Assembly: GCA_018398805.1 (NCBI GenBank)
Contig: JAGFBZ010000946.1
Location: 124,001 to 188,000 of the forward strand
Direction of reading: 5' to 3'
Length of the DNA: 64,000 nt
From: Hirundichthys speculiger
Lineage: Eukaryota > Chordata > Actinopteri > Beloniformes > Exocoetidae
Positions 9,849 to 24,459 of the stretch are shown here, in pieces. Position numbers and translations under genes: made by a program. Within the stretch, counting starts at the first letter, position 1, and the number at the start of each line of letters is the position of its first letter. Under the pieces are notes generated by a model. It was not told the origin of the DNA and made no database searches. It worked only from the letters and a program-made list of their open reading frames with translations.

Positions 9849-10861
9849 AAAGGTTTGCTGGGAGATCTTTGAGAAAACGGTTCCAACAATCCAACTCAAG
9901 TGAGATTTTGAAAATATACACTCCCTCCCTCCTCCCAAAGGCTCCGCCTCCTCCTCTTCAGCTCACCCCTCGAAACCACACCTTCACATGATTCATGACT
10001 ACATGAAAGCGCACGCTGTCTCAAGCGGTCACGGAAGTTCACGAGCATTCGCGAGCACTCACGTCAATTTGTCAACAACAAGTAGCATCAGAGTGGCTGG
10101 CTAACTTCAAGCCATGGTGTCTTCTCCGTCAAGGATAACAACAGCCTAGCTAACGGTGTCACACATAGTACTGTAGCCTAGCTGACAGAGTTGCTAGCTT
10201 AGCGAAACATGCTGGAATATGTTCGTCATGTCACTCGATGGACAATAATTTAGTCATCATCTTTCATTTTCTCACTGACTGGGTGAATAGGCCTACAATA
10301 CCAGTAACCGATCAGTATGTTGAAATATTATATAATCAGAACGGCATCATCTTACCTATCCAGTAGAAACTGGGCCACCTTGGCATCGGTCTGGAGCCTC
10401 TTTTCATTTTTTAGCTGGCGCCAGCGCTGGAAAGCCTACCGATAACCACTCTTGTTCTGTTTCGTTCTTCGTCTAGCTTCGGTTAGCTTCGGCTAGATTC
10501 CGCATGGCTGTTGCTTTTTCAACAATAGTTTTCCCTTTGATTTTGCTGCGCTGTGTCTGCTCACCTGATTGCCAGAGCTGAGGGAGGTCCTCGAGTAATG
10601 AAACTGTGAATGTGCAAGATGGGGAGGGTGCATTGATATTTGATGGACGTATTAGGCAGCCAATAAATGTAAAGATGATCAGTACATTGATTGGTCAGAG
10701 TTTTCCTCTGATTACACCCTCTAGACCGGACCAAAACGTTTCGTTTTTTTTTTTTTTTTTTTTGCAAACATTCTGTTTCAGTGGGTACAATGGGGATGTG
10801 AAAAGATTTTCAGACAATATTGTAAAAAATGCTGCAAAAAAAGATCTCCCACCATACCTTT
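9849..10861. mobile_element. About 1.0-kb MITE with AAAGGT termini
   Basis: The left end AAAGGTTTGCTGGGAGATCT at 9849 matches the inverse of the right end (reverse complement AAAGGTATGGTGGGAGATCT, ending 10861). An A/T-rich TTA-like target flanks both sides. The interior contains a T run at 10745-10762 and no transposase frame. The superfamily is not determined. Confidence 0.65.
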
Positions 10862-11425
10862 AATGTCTCATTCCTGAATCGATCGGCCATAAGGAGCTGC
10901 ATGCAAGAAATGGGGAGAAAACTAAATTTTAAAACCCCCGTGTCATCTCGGCACCATTTTAGGACGGAGACGTGCTGCGGAGAAGACATTTAGATGGTAA
11001 AATACGGGCCAGTATGAACCCAATTCTGCTTCTAACCCTCCGCGTGGATTTTAATGGTTCGGGGAGGAGGTCTGCTTTCAGCAGATAAAGACACAGCTGG
11101 TCTTTTTGGCTTAAAGGCTTGAACGAAATCTGTCAGTGTTACTCCAGCACAGCCAGCAGTCACAGACACTCAGACGTGGCTGAAGGAGCGGCAGCGGACC
11201 AACTGTATGTTGTCAAAAATTGCATTTTAATGTTCTGAGTGAGGACGTCCAGTGTTGGAAGTTGGCTCATCAGGAATGAAGGAGGAAGTCAGATGATGTC
11301 GTAGTCTGCCAGAGGAGGATGTGGATGTTTGTGTCAACTAAATGTGGAACTTCATCACAGAAGGTTCAGCTCCTTTTCTGTCTGGCCCATTGATCAATAC
11401 ATGTTTCATTTAGCTTCATTTAACA
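10862..11425. other. Intronic stretch, nothing recognised
   Basis: About 0.56 kb without coding signal or identifiable repeat. Confidence 0.5.
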
Positions 11426-11786
11426 CACATGTGTCAAACACAAGGCCCGCGGGCCAAATGTGGCCCTCAAGCGCTTGTGCACTATTGGCTTAAATTTTAA
11501 ACCAATATTTTACGACTTAAAATAAGCTTACACTGCTTTAAAGTGCATATTGACAATAAACTGCATCTCGCATGATGCATTTCATCATTACCCACAACGA
11601 TAACAGTATATCACCATGAGCAAGAACTCAAGACGATTTTCTAACTGATGGATTTCAGAAAAACCTCTACAAACTAATCCCAGCATGTCAAATAAAAGAA
11701 AAAATGATGCTCAAGGATCATAATTAATCAGGGAAATCATGCAATTAATCGCGATTAAAAATTTCTATCGTTGCCCAGCTCTAGAC
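11426..11786. mobile_element. Composite of two hAT ends
   Basis: The left part (CACATGTGTCAAACAC, then GGCCCGCGGGCC) is the left end of the Charlie-like hAT family seen at 19602 and 46878, running through the ATGTCAAATAAAAGAAAAAATGATG-like start of its transposase (first bases only). The right part ends ATCGTTGCCCAGCTCTAG, a different hAT-type terminus preceded by AATCGCGATTAAAA. The two fragments are fused at about 11715-11725. Confidence 0.6.
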
Positions 11787-12909
11787 ACAGTTATGACAAA
11801 AGTTGGAGTGAAGTGTGTTGACTTGATTTAAAAAAGGACTGTAACAAACTGGATTGAACCGGAGTGAAGGGCCGTTGTCCTGCAGGTCTTTTAGGTTTTC
11901 CTGCTTCACTGCACCTGATTCAGATGAACCGGTGGTCATCAAGTGTCTGTTAATGGGCTGGTGGTGACCCGTTCATTTGAATCGGGTGTGTTGTCGCAGG
12001 GAAACATCTAAGACCTGCAGGACGGGGGTCCTTGAGGACCGGCTTTGACCATCCCCTAGAGGCTCACCCTTCAAAGAAGGACTCTGACTTTTTAAATCAA
12101 CCCCAGCAGCCACTACAGTTTGACATCTGTGAGTTCAGATAGAAAAAACACCCAGGCTCCTCTTTGAAACCTTTTCATCTATATCTCATCCATCTATCCC
12201 CGCTCCACCGTATCTCTCCATTTAGCATCGATGACCTTCGGTTGCCTCTCCAGCTCCCTTCGCTCATCTGCAGTAAATGCTTGTTTCTGACAACTCCCGA
12301 CGTCTGCATCTGTAGGTGTAGGTGGGTTTTAAAAGACTTATAAAAATAAACATATAGAATTAAAAAAAAGGCCAAAACCCGAGTTGCATCAGGGCTGAGG
12401 AGGATCCGCACCGTCGTAGCTTGAGGCTGAAGCTCACCGTGATCGGTAAAATATCTTATGCGTAGATAAAAGAGAAGAGTAACATCAGGTTGAAGACCCG
12501 TACCCAGCTGCTCATCCAGCCATGAAATCCTGTCCATCACTCCGCCTCTGCGCCGGCTGTTGTCTGGTGATCCGGTCCTTCGTGTGGAGTTACCGAATCC
12601 TCAGTCAGCAGTGCAGTGACCCGTGAACAGGCATCTTCCTCCTTCCTTTACCACAGCTCTCCATTATCCAATGATGGGGACGTCTCTTTTCTGATGTACT
12701 CTGCAACCGTCTTTTGAAGGACGCGTGTTTTATAACCTTTGCTGCTTTCTTCACCAAATTAATTTCCCTCCAAACAAGATGAAACGTCTGCCCCGCCTGC
12801 TCTGGAGATCCTGGACCTCCAGAGAGTCCACATCTCTTTTGGCTTTATTGCTTATGCAGTTGTTCTGACTTTAAATACAGTCAACAAGCTTTTCTTTTTT
12901 TACTGTTAA
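11787..12909. other. Intronic stretch, nothing recognised
   Basis: About 1.1 kb between a hAT composite and the piggyBac-like element. A minus-strand open frame at 12175-12540 has no recognisable domain. Confidence 0.5.
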
Positions 12910-12942
12910 CCCTTTAAGCGCTGGAGTTTTTTCAAGAAGATA

Positions 12943-13275
12943 TACAATTTTGATATCAAGATTTCAAAAGGCTCTAACTTGAAACCAGTTTGAGATAAAG
13001 GTATACTGTCAATGAGAAAATTGTTCAGTATGACTCAAAGTCTGTGATGGGAGTGAAATTATTCATCTAATTTGCATATTGTGATGTCACAAGGTGGTGG
13101 CCATATTGGAAAATGTGTAATTTTGGTATCAAGGTTTCAAAAGGCTATAACTTTAAAGTGGTTTGAAATAAAGGCATACTGTAAATGAGAAATATCTTCA
13201 GTATGAACCAAAATTTGGAATGGAAGTAGATTAGTAGATCTAATTTGATTATTGTGACATCACCTGCCCAAACCT
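12943..13275. repeat. Imperfect tandem duplication inside the piggyBac-like element
   Basis: Two units of about 173 bp share blocks such as TTTCAAAAGGCT, AGATAAAGG/AAATAAAGG and ATACTGT.AATGAGAAA, each followed by a TGTGA.(G)TCAC block. Confidence 0.8.
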
Positions 13276-13577
13276 GCCTAGTAGACCTCAGTTTCTGATT
13301 TTTCCTCAAGACCCCATGCACAATGAAAGCTTTCATTTCAGGGACAATCACATCATAAAATCATGAAATCTGGAGTTTGGTTTCAATATTTCACTTTCAA
13401 AGAACTGGTGGCCTTTTCTATTTGTTTGATTGGTGATGAAGCTCCAGAATTCATCATTTGGAAAAGGGATGAAATCAATGGGCTTAGAATTTGTCTCCAC
13501 AAAAACCAACAGACTCATCAAAATTAAGGCTCCACTTTCGATACTTTTCCTCTTCTCTCAAGAACCCTCAGCCACCA

Positions 13578-13617
13578 CCACCATCATCTTCATCATCATC
13601 ATCATCATCATCATCAC
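13578..13617. repeat. (ATC)n microsatellite
   Basis: About 12 consecutive ATC/CAT units within the piggyBac-like element. Confidence 0.9.
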
Positions 13618-13765
13618 CGTGATTTCCGGTGCGCCATTAGTGGTGTGTTTTTTTCCCGCGGCTTCTCCCGCATTGCCAGGACAACTGCGGTTGTTTTCAT
13701 TCCCGCTACATTTTTCCATATTTGCGGTGTTATCAGCTCCCCTGACATCTTGACCTGCTTGGTGA

Positions 13766-13984
13766 TCACAAAATGTTTCCACCCCGACCACACTGAGGTG
13801 AAGCAGCTGCTATACTTTGTGCTGATTGTGGACTATGGCGCTCGGACTCGTAGTCACTACTAATGTCAGTTTCTGCTTCCCTGGACAACTGCATGTCTTC
13901 CTCCTCTGAATCGGAGTTAGCCAGAACCTGACAAAGTACTTTGTGGACGGTAAACCGACATCGTGGGTAGATGAAAAAACACAA
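13766..13984 (-). pseudogene. Possible piggyBac transposase N-terminal remnant
   Basis: This minus-strand frame of about 72 codons lies inside the TTAA-bounded element. It shows an acidic, serine-rich patch (ANSDSEEEDMQ, then DISSDYESE), like the disordered acidic N-terminus of many piggyBac transposases. An overlapping frame at 13810-14073 covers the same DNA in another register, so there is at least one frameshift or the reading is fortuitous. No DDD catalytic block is present. The assignment relies mainly on its position inside a piggyBac-type element. Confidence 0.4.
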
Positions 13985-14289
13985 TTTCGCTCTGTTCTGC
14001 TCTCGCTACGTTTAGCACTACTACCACTGCTGCACCGTGCGTCTCTGTGCCGGAAGGTGTTTTTCAAACTCATTTTACGCTAAAACTTTGAATAGCGCCA
14101 CCACCAAAAATGTTCTCAGATTACAGGCACACATGTCCACCATCTCCTGGTGAAAAGTAGTAACAAGATTCGGCTTCACATTTATAGATACAGCTTGTTA
14201 TAGCCAGCAATGTTGCTTGTCGCAATATTGCGACTTTGGTGCTTAAAGGGTTAAGAATGTGCAGAATATAAGTTCTGGGACGCTGTTAG

Positions 14290-16590
<2,301 letters not shown>

Positions 16591-17627
16591 CAAAATTTAC
16601 CTTTCGGTAAGCACCGCCCCCTTCCTAGTTACTGTTGCTAGGTTGGACAAACTTGCAGCTCCACCGTTAAGGACTGTGTTAATTCACTATTTTTTCGATG
16701 TGTATCATCAGTGTTAATATTATACTAGAATAACGCCGTGGTGAAATATTGCTGCTGGGGACCTGCAACAGTGACTCGAGGTATCCAGAACGTTTGGAGG
16801 GACATTTTTATTCCCTTTCCCAATATAAAACAAACGCTGAAGGTTAAGTTGTGTCTGTCCACAACTGAATGTGAGGAAAGTTACAAAACACACCTATATT
16901 TACTCCTAAGTAAGTTTACTTTGTTTATTAGATGACTGATTTAACCATCGTTTAGTAAAAGTAATAATATGGTTTAGCGGCAGGGAGGGATGAGTTCATA
17001 GGTCTGTCCCACACCAGAGCTATATTAACATCAGACAGTTGCAGCATTGTATTAATATAATTAATAAAGTGACGTTAACATCACTTGCCTCACCTTATAC
17101 CTAACAAAATAAATATCCAGGATCATATATACTTGTAGACAACAAGGCAGGCTTATAGGTGGCTAGTGAACTAGCCGGAATGCTAACGGAGAGATGTTTT
17201 CACTCATCAACCCCCCTGCTGCTAAATCATATTATTACTTTTACTAAACGGTGGTTAAATCAATCATCTAATAAACAAAGTAAATTTACCTTGGAATAAA
17301 TGTAGGTGTGTTTTGTAATTTTCCCCGCTTTCAGTTGATTGTGTGGATGGACACAACTGAACATACAGCCGCATCTTTCCAGCATTTGTTTTGGTTTGGG
17401 AAAGGGAATAAAAATGTCCCCCCAAACGTTCTGGACACCTCGAGTCACTGTTGCAGGTCCCCAGCAGCAATATTTCACCATGGCGTTATTATAGTATAAT
17501 ATTAACACTGATGATACACATCAGAAAAATAGGGAATTAACACAGCCCTTAACGCAGGAGCAGCGAGTTTGTCTGACCTAGCAACAGTAACAATAACAGT
17601 AACTGCTTACCGAAAGGTCAATTTTGC
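16591..17627. mobile_element. Foldback-type element with about 400-bp inverted arms
   Basis: The left arm (16591-16987) and right arm (17208-17627) are inverted copies around a 220-bp spacer. Matching blocks include ACCTTTCGGTAAG at the tips, GAAATATTGCTGCTGGGGAC, ACATTTTTATTCCCTTTCCC and AAGTAATAATATG next to the spacer. The arms differ by small indels. The open frames read across each arm are mirror images of each other and are not genes. The tips begin CAAAATT; a clear target duplication was not found, so the superfamily is open. Confidence 0.8.
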
Positions 17628-19334
17628 CTCGAGTATTTCTGTAATTGAGCATTTGTCCAACATTTTCTCTGTTCCGCTGCAGCCGTACTTCTTGTCTGGA
17701 AGTCTTTTATTCCAGCTTGTGCAAAGAAGAGAGAAAATAGTGGAAATCTAGAAATTCTGTTGACCTTATTGACTCCTCTATCAGCTGTTTAGCTGCAGCT
17801 TTACTTGTGCAAAAATTGCATTTTTCCATGACAGAAATCACCCCTGTTCCTGAAAGCAGGGAATAATTTTCCACCCCAGAAGCCTCATTATCCCCCTGCC
17901 TCCTCCACTGGCCACATGTCTTCTTCACTTGCTGACTTTGCAACCGTCTTCGCTAAGATGGTAGCAGCCATTAGTGGTCGTTTCACGATCCTTCTCCCCC
18001 GACTTTCCGAGCACCAAAGCTCAACTCTCAGATCGCCCATTACTCGTACTTTAGATCCCATCTGGCCTCAGGCTGTTGAAGCACCTCCCAGCTACGCCCG
18101 AGACCATCCAGGGACAAATGCTTTTTTCTGCACAACACTGAGACAAGTCACTATGTTGCTGGAAAAGCCAACCCTAAATCTCTGTCAGTTTATGAAACAC
18201 AATCTCCTTTTTCCCAAAGCAAAGATTCTGGAAAATGGGCCCTCAAAGTGCAGCCCAGGAAACGTGAAGCAGCAGAGCGTCATCAGCCTGGTGTTTATTT
18301 TGTCTGGTAGATGAATAGAAGCCGACATGAAAGGCTATCTCTTTCAATGATGAAACAAAAACTGTGAAACGTGACGATGCATCGACTCGCCGTGGACCGG
18401 CAAAAAAATGTGTCCTACTATCCATATTTACCAGCTCCAGACGACAGAAGATGCGCTCCATTCGCTCCAGTGCCATGTGTTAGCTGCATGAAGGAAGTAA
18501 ACAAAGAGAAGCTCAATCCAGAGCTCCGTCTAACATTTGGTGAAGCGATTACAGAGCGACACGAACAACAATGAACAAGCTGCAACTGTGACGTAGACGA
18601 TGCGCGTAGAAAGTGCAACGCTGATGGATCATATTGGATTATAGATGGATTAAAGTGGAATATAATTACGTTGAATTTGGCTAAAGTCATCTGTTTTATC
18701 TGCAAACAAGTTTTAAAAACTGAACAGACTAGATCCACATCTTTCAGCATTTCTGCCTGACTTTGAGTGCAGCAGAAAGAAAACCACGGTGCCGAAGCTT
18801 TTTTTTCGTAAAAGTGGGACATCTGTGTGGGTTGTGTCACGTGAATTAAAAAAACATGCTCAGCATCCCGTCAAGGGTTTGAAAACGATATGCAAACGAG
18901 GCAAAGTTTGTCCGGCGCTGGTGCCTCATCACAGCGGGTGTCCTGTTGAAATGGAGTCAAATCAGATCCCGTTGGTCATGACAACCTGCTGACGGCTCAT
19001 ATTCTGCAGGCACGAAACTGCAGCTGGAGAGGAGGCGGTTTTAGGTTTTATTAGTGAAAATGGTACTCTTTAATAATTCGGTGCCTTTGGACATTAATGC
19101 AAGACATCTAATCGCATTTAGACATCAAAATACAAATCCTAATGCTTGAGAAGTCTGATCCATTCATGTTTTATGAGTGGCTTATCCAAGAACAGGGGTC
19201 ATGTCCAGCAACCACAGAGGTCAAAAAGCTGATGAGTCACGCAAAGAAGATCTGGGAAAGTGGTTATGATTTGTGTCCAGCTGTGTGGTTTCATGCCAAG
19301 AAAGAGCATTGCAGATGTGGTGCTTTGCTTTGTA
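17628..19334. other. Intron 4, middle part: nothing firmly recognised
   Basis: About 1.7 kb. Open frames at 17916-18314 and 18418-18840 have no recognisable domains. The last 200 bp may be the upstream part of the RTE-like LINE that follows. Confidence 0.45.
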
Positions 19335-19601
19335 GAACGCTGATGGAGAAGTATGGGGGAGGTTCAGATGGAGCTGCGTCGTGTCTGTGCAGATTTAGAG
19401 GAAGCATGCAACAGAAGTCAGTGTGAAGCAGCAGAAAAGTCTGTTAGAGGGGTGCAGGTCATGTATGTGTGTGCTCCAGGAGCTGCAGAGGGGTTTCAGG
19501 TGGAAGTGGGACTGCATCAAGGACGGGCACCGAGTGCCTTCTTGTTTGCTATGGGGATCGGCAGGTTGGTCAGACGTGGGTCTCCGTGGGATTGCTTAAT
19601 A
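19335..19601 (+). pseudogene. RTE-like LINE reverse transcriptase fragment, left half
   Basis: Reading across frames gives LMEKYGGG, then MELRRVCADLEEACNRS, corresponding to the RT motif A region (FVDLEKAYDRV in intact relatives, with the catalytic Asp retained in ADLEEA). The VMYVCAPG stretch follows, then GFQVEVGLHQGRAPSAFLFA, the motif B block (GLHQGSALSPFLFA in relatives). The sequence breaks off at RRGSPWD where a hAT element is inserted, and resumes at 20717. It encodes no functional enzyme. The RTE/BovB-group assignment is tentative. Confidence 0.7.
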
Positions 19602-20716
19602 CACATGTGTCAAACACGAGGCCCGCGGGCCAAATGTGGCCCGCCATGTCATTTTATGTGGCCCTCGAGAGCTTGTGCATTATTGGCTTAAATTTTGAAC
19701 CAATATTTTAAGACTTAAAATAAGCTTTCGGCGCTTTAAGCACACATGGACAATAAACTACATCTCCCATAATGCATTTCGTCATCACCCACAACAATAA
19801 CGTATATACAGTCATGGAAAAAATTATTAGATCACCATTTTTTCTTCACTTTCTTGTTCATTTTAATACCTGGTACCACTGAACGTCATCATGTGACTAA
19901 AACAGACAGAAAAGAAAACACTGAATGCATAAAAGCAGTGTTTTTGGCAGTACAACGCCATAGCTATTGATGTAAAAACTTAAGTGATTTAGGTTATAAT
20001 CAAGAAAACCATGGAAAATGGTAAGATATCAGCTCTTAAATAAAACTCTTATGAGCAATCTTTGTGGTTATCGTTATGTTTGTCCAAACAAATGTACCTT
20101 TAGTTGTACCAGGCATTAACATGAACAAGAAACTGAAGAAAACAAGGGTGGTCTAATAAGTTTTTCCATGACTGTATATCCATGAGCAAGACATCAAGAC
20201 GATTTTCAGAATTGACGAACTTGCGAAAAACCTCCACAAGCTAAGCCCAACATGTCCAAGAAAAGAAAATTTGATGCACAAGGAAGGTAGTTTCATGATC
20301 GATGAGAAAATTAATACAAGTTTGTATCTCAAGGTGAAGAAACAGTAGGCCTATCTTTTGTGTTATGAGGCGGGTGTCAGTCGTGAAAGAGCTTTAATTT
20401 ACGTCAGCATTTTGACAACAAACACGGAGCTAAGTATGCTAAATTTATCCTGCAAGAAAAACAAAGAACCGCTTCTGCTTCTGAAACCAAGGTAATGGAT
20501 ACTCTAACAACCACAAACCCTGAGTTTAATATAATAATGAGTTAAATATTTGACACTTGAATACATAATAAATACAGAAACTGTTATTTAACAAGGTGTA
20601 GTTTAATTTATTTTGTTATATATGGCATTTTATTACATTCATGCTGTCAATCTGGCACTTTGAGGGCCACCATGATGCTGATGTGGCCCTCAGTGGAAAT
20701 GAGTCTGACACCCCTG
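19602..20716 (+). mobile_element. Charlie-like hAT derivative with BED-finger remnant, inserted in the LINE
   Basis: The left end CACATGTGTCAAACAC with GGCCCGCGGGCC, and the right end GAGTCTGACACCCCTG (inverse CAGGGGTGTCAGACTC), define an 1115-bp element. Flanking 8-mers GCTTAATA and ATTTAATG match only partly. The interior resembles the 46878 copy: a start-like ATGTCCAAGAAAAG, then TTGTGTTATGAGGC (LCYE of a BED finger) and CATTTTGAC (HFD). The DDE core is missing. A mariner-type MITE is nested at 19809-20174. Confidence 0.8.
19809..20174. mobile_element. 366-bp mariner-type MITE with near-perfect TIRs
   Basis: The ends are CAGTCATGGAAAAAATTATT and (inverse) CAGTCATGGAAAAACTTATT, flanked by TA at 19807-19808 and 20175-20176. 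The TIR match extends about 30 bp, through AGATCACC/AGACCACC. There is no coding frame. Confidence 0.9.
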
Positions 20717-21100
20717 ATTTAATGCAAACAAGGATGCCACTGACAGTCACTCCTCGGGATGATTGTTGCCTTCCCCTACCGATCTGTAGGGAGGGTAGAG
20801 CTCGGGTGGAGGAGAACCTGGAGGAGTGGAGATATGTGCTGTGAGAGAAGAGGATCAAGAACAAGCACATTAGAGGAAGAGCCAGGGTTGGGTGATAAGA
20901 TAAGAGGGGCTGAATTGAGATGGCTCGGAAATGTGAAGAGGAGGGATAATATGCTGGTACAAGGATGCTGAAGACGGAGCTGCCAGGCAGGAGGAGGAGG
21001 GCAGGATGAAAGAGGGGTTTCCTGGATGTGGTGAAATAGGATATGCAGTTTGCTGTTGCGACAGAGGAAGATGCAGAAGAACCGGAAAAGGAAAGAAGAA
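20717..21100 (+). pseudogene. RTE-like LINE reverse transcriptase fragment, right half
   Basis: This continues the LINE cut at 19601. The DNA translates with frameshifts to CREGRARVEENLEEWRY (SREQVEENLERWRY in intact relatives, just after the RT catalytic YADD/FADD block) and then IRGAELRWLGNVKRRD (the conserved LRWFGHVxRR block near the C-terminus). A large internal part between the two blocks is deleted. Stops and frameshifts make it inactive. Confidence 0.7.
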
Positions 21101-21614
<514 letters not shown>

Positions 21615-21719
21615 TGAGAGCGATCTCTCTGCGGAAGTGAAACCGTCCAGATAACACAGAATCACGCAAGGCGACAAATCTTCCTCAAGTGTCACCGTTC
21701 GGAGATGTTTCCCTTTATT

Positions 21720-22622
21720 TATTTTCCCACAAGTTACACATACAAAATAGAAAAAATAGAAAAGGCTTAAAGAACCACGAGCAAACAAGGGAATGGAGGA
21801 ATTTACGTTACAGCTTGAATGCAGCATTGTGGCACAGTGCGCTGAAAAAAAAATAAAATATGACGGCGATTGTATAGAACTTCGTTAAAGTTTCAGAAGA
21901 AGATAGTTCGCTGGTTATTTGTGATAAATGCTCCAAGCGAAGGAGGGAAAAATAGCACAAGCTTTAATATGTCCAACCTGATCAGCCACCTGAAACCTGA
22001 GTTTTGAAATCATGCTAACGTGAGCTAACGTGAGTAAGCCACTCAACTCTCATCGCCATCATCTCTGTCATCTAAAGCTTCCATGAGACTAAAAAAAAAA
22101 CAAAAGCTACTGAACTACTCATTAACTTTAATTAAAGGTATTCATTTGAATGGAACCACAAGCCAAAATCCTTTTAACGTAATTTTTTGTTACCACGGAG
22201 TGCACTTTTTTAGTTTATTCAGACAGACAAGTCTAAATTGTGTCAGTACATTATGACCTGTGCATTAGTTTTTATTGAGGAATCCATTTTTTCAGTTTGT
22301 AATTCTGATGCATGTATTTCCATCAGTTGAAGGAGCCTTTATTTTTTATATCAGTCAGTAGTGAACCTTATTTAAGTTAATGTGAGATATCAAATAGGTT
22401 TGTTTGATAGCTTAATGAAAATGTTTGAGAGGCTTGCCAATAATTTTTCATTATAAAAAATAAATATCTGTTCATTCAAAGAGTCAAAACTATTTTTGAT
22501 TTTGTTCATAGTATTGATGTAATGATCTTAGTTATATGTGTGTGTTATCGGTTATCGGTATCGGCTTTAGGAGCTGAAAGTTATCGGTATCAGTTTTAAA
22601 AAACAGTTATCATGCATCCCTA
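21720..22622 (+). mobile_element. hAT (BED-finger) element, 5'-truncated, in intron 5
   Basis: The right end (AACAGTTATCATGCATCCCTA, inverse TAGGGATGCATGATAACTG) and the interior match the inverted full copy at 60117-61346. The frame near 21830-22010 contains VRWLFVINAPSEGRKNSTSF and NLISHLK, a frameshifted BED finger (VCDKCSKRRKNSTSFNTSNL...H in relatives). The left terminus is missing: the match starts about 170 bp after exon 5. Confidence 0.7.
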
Positions 22623-22707
22623 AACACACTCATTAGATATAAATAGAAGTAAGTGAACCCCTGATGTTACGATGCGATCAAACCTCTTTGGCAGCTAAGA
22701 CGTCTAG

Positions 22708-23115
<408 letters not shown>

Positions 23116-23299
23116 TAACAATGGTCACAATACTGGTGTTGAGCCAAACAACATATAGATGTTTCACCTTGGCATTATTTCTTTAACAAAAATGAAGCCT
23201 AAAAGAAAAGAAAAAAAGAATTGTAGCCAACAGTCGGTCCTCCCCTCACTGCCTCCACACCAGCCGGATGCTGCTGATCAGACTGGGCAGTGATTACTG

Positions 23300-23815
23300 A
23301 CTTCATTGAGCATCTTAAACGTCAAATTCCACAGCAGCACAACTGGAAGAAGATGCAAGGCACGACTGAGGTCTGCAAACCTGCATCTGAACAGACCAGA
23401 AGACGTCTGGAACAATGTCCCATCCACAGACGAGACAAATGTGGAGCTGTTTGGTCTTAATGTCCAGTGTTGTGTTTGGCGGGAATCAAACGCATCCCTC
23501 CAGAAGAATCACACCGTACCAGCTGTAAAGCACGGCAGCGGGAGGGTCTTGATCTGGAGCTGTTTTTGCTGCAGGACCTGGACACGTTGCGGTCATTGAG
23601 TCGACGAGGAACTTGTCTGTATACCGCCGTTTATTCCAGAGACAAATATCAGGCCGCCTGTCTCGCACCGGCAGGTCTAACCAGAGCAGCTGATCAATAG
23701 AAGATCATGGTTTTGTAACGGCCTCTTCAACGTTCAGACCTCAATCCAACTGAAATGTTCTGGCGTGACATTAACAGAGCTGCGCACAAACAGAATGAAC
23801 TGCACTGGAAGTTGT
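23300..23815 (+). pseudogene. Tc1-like transposase remnant
   Basis: A plus-strand frame contains LHLNRPEDVWNNVPSTDE and then TNVELFG, where TDET holds the first catalytic Asp region of Tc1-type DDE transposases. It continues with AVKHGSGRVLIWSCF (KHGGGSVMVWGCF in relatives). After a frameshift near 23570 the sequence is degenerate, but near 23740-23805 LNPTEMFWRDINRAAHKQ is readable, the conserved DLNPIEMLW block with the third catalytic position. TIRs were not located. The enzyme would cut and paste at TA; this copy is dead. Confidence 0.8.
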
Positions 23816-24459
23816 TCTGGCCAACATTTAAAATCTGGATATATGAGAATATTTATCTTGTTTTAAATATAATTTACTCACTGAGTCCATGAGAATTCTT
23901 GAATTTATCATAAATGTTTTTTATGCCTTAATTAGCCCGGAAATCTCAAATTTAGTAGTTTACTGTTAAAATAAGCATCAACAGCCAGAGTTCCAGCTTT
24001 ATATTTCTCTTTCATGATAAAAATCTTGTTTTAAGTAACCACATAAACATGCTCTGCTGGCGTTAAGTGATTTACAAGTTTATTTTCTTATTACTACACT
24101 GCAAAAAAACACCAAAATACAAAAAAGAAACACTAAATGCTAGTGAAAAAATCTCTCCGTGCAAAAAAATATTTTTACTCATTTCTATTTTTTTTATGCA
24201 ATTGATTTTTATTTATTTTTGTAGTATTTATTTTATTCCTCGGTCATTTTCCAGTGACTTAGAATAAAAATGCTTTGCTGATTTCTATTGTAGCATGTCT
24301 GCTTTCAAGTAGTTTACTCTAAAATTCAACTTTGAACGCCAACCAGATCTAAACTGGAAATAAGATTTCCTGTCAAGTAAAAATATCCCTCCTCATGGAC
24401 TGATAATTTCATTAACATGATGACATTTTTACCTAAAATTTAGTGTTTATTGTCTTCTG

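Larger units (their letters stand above)
12910..14250. mobile_element. piggyBac-like element, 1341 bp, just upstream of glra1 exon 4
   Basis: The ends are CCCTTTAAGCGC and (inverse) CCCTTTAAGCAC, flanked exactly by TTAA at 12906-12909 and 14251-14254, the piggyBac target. The left part holds an imperfect tandem duplication of period about 173 bp. The middle has an (ATC)n microsatellite at about 13578-13617. The right part contains minus-strand frames with an acidic NSDSEEEDMQ stretch resembling piggyBac transposase N-termini. The catalytic domain is not visible, so the copy is non-autonomous. Its right end lies 152 bp before the exon acceptor. Confidence 0.8.

Noticed and set aside
13558..13791. 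Met-rich open frame
   Set aside because: The methionine run is the (ATC)n microsatellite read on the minus strand.
16738..17508. Open frames of 60-80 codons on both strands with the same protein (MVKYCCWGPATVTRG...)
   Set aside because: They are mirror readings of the two arms of the foldback element and not two genes.
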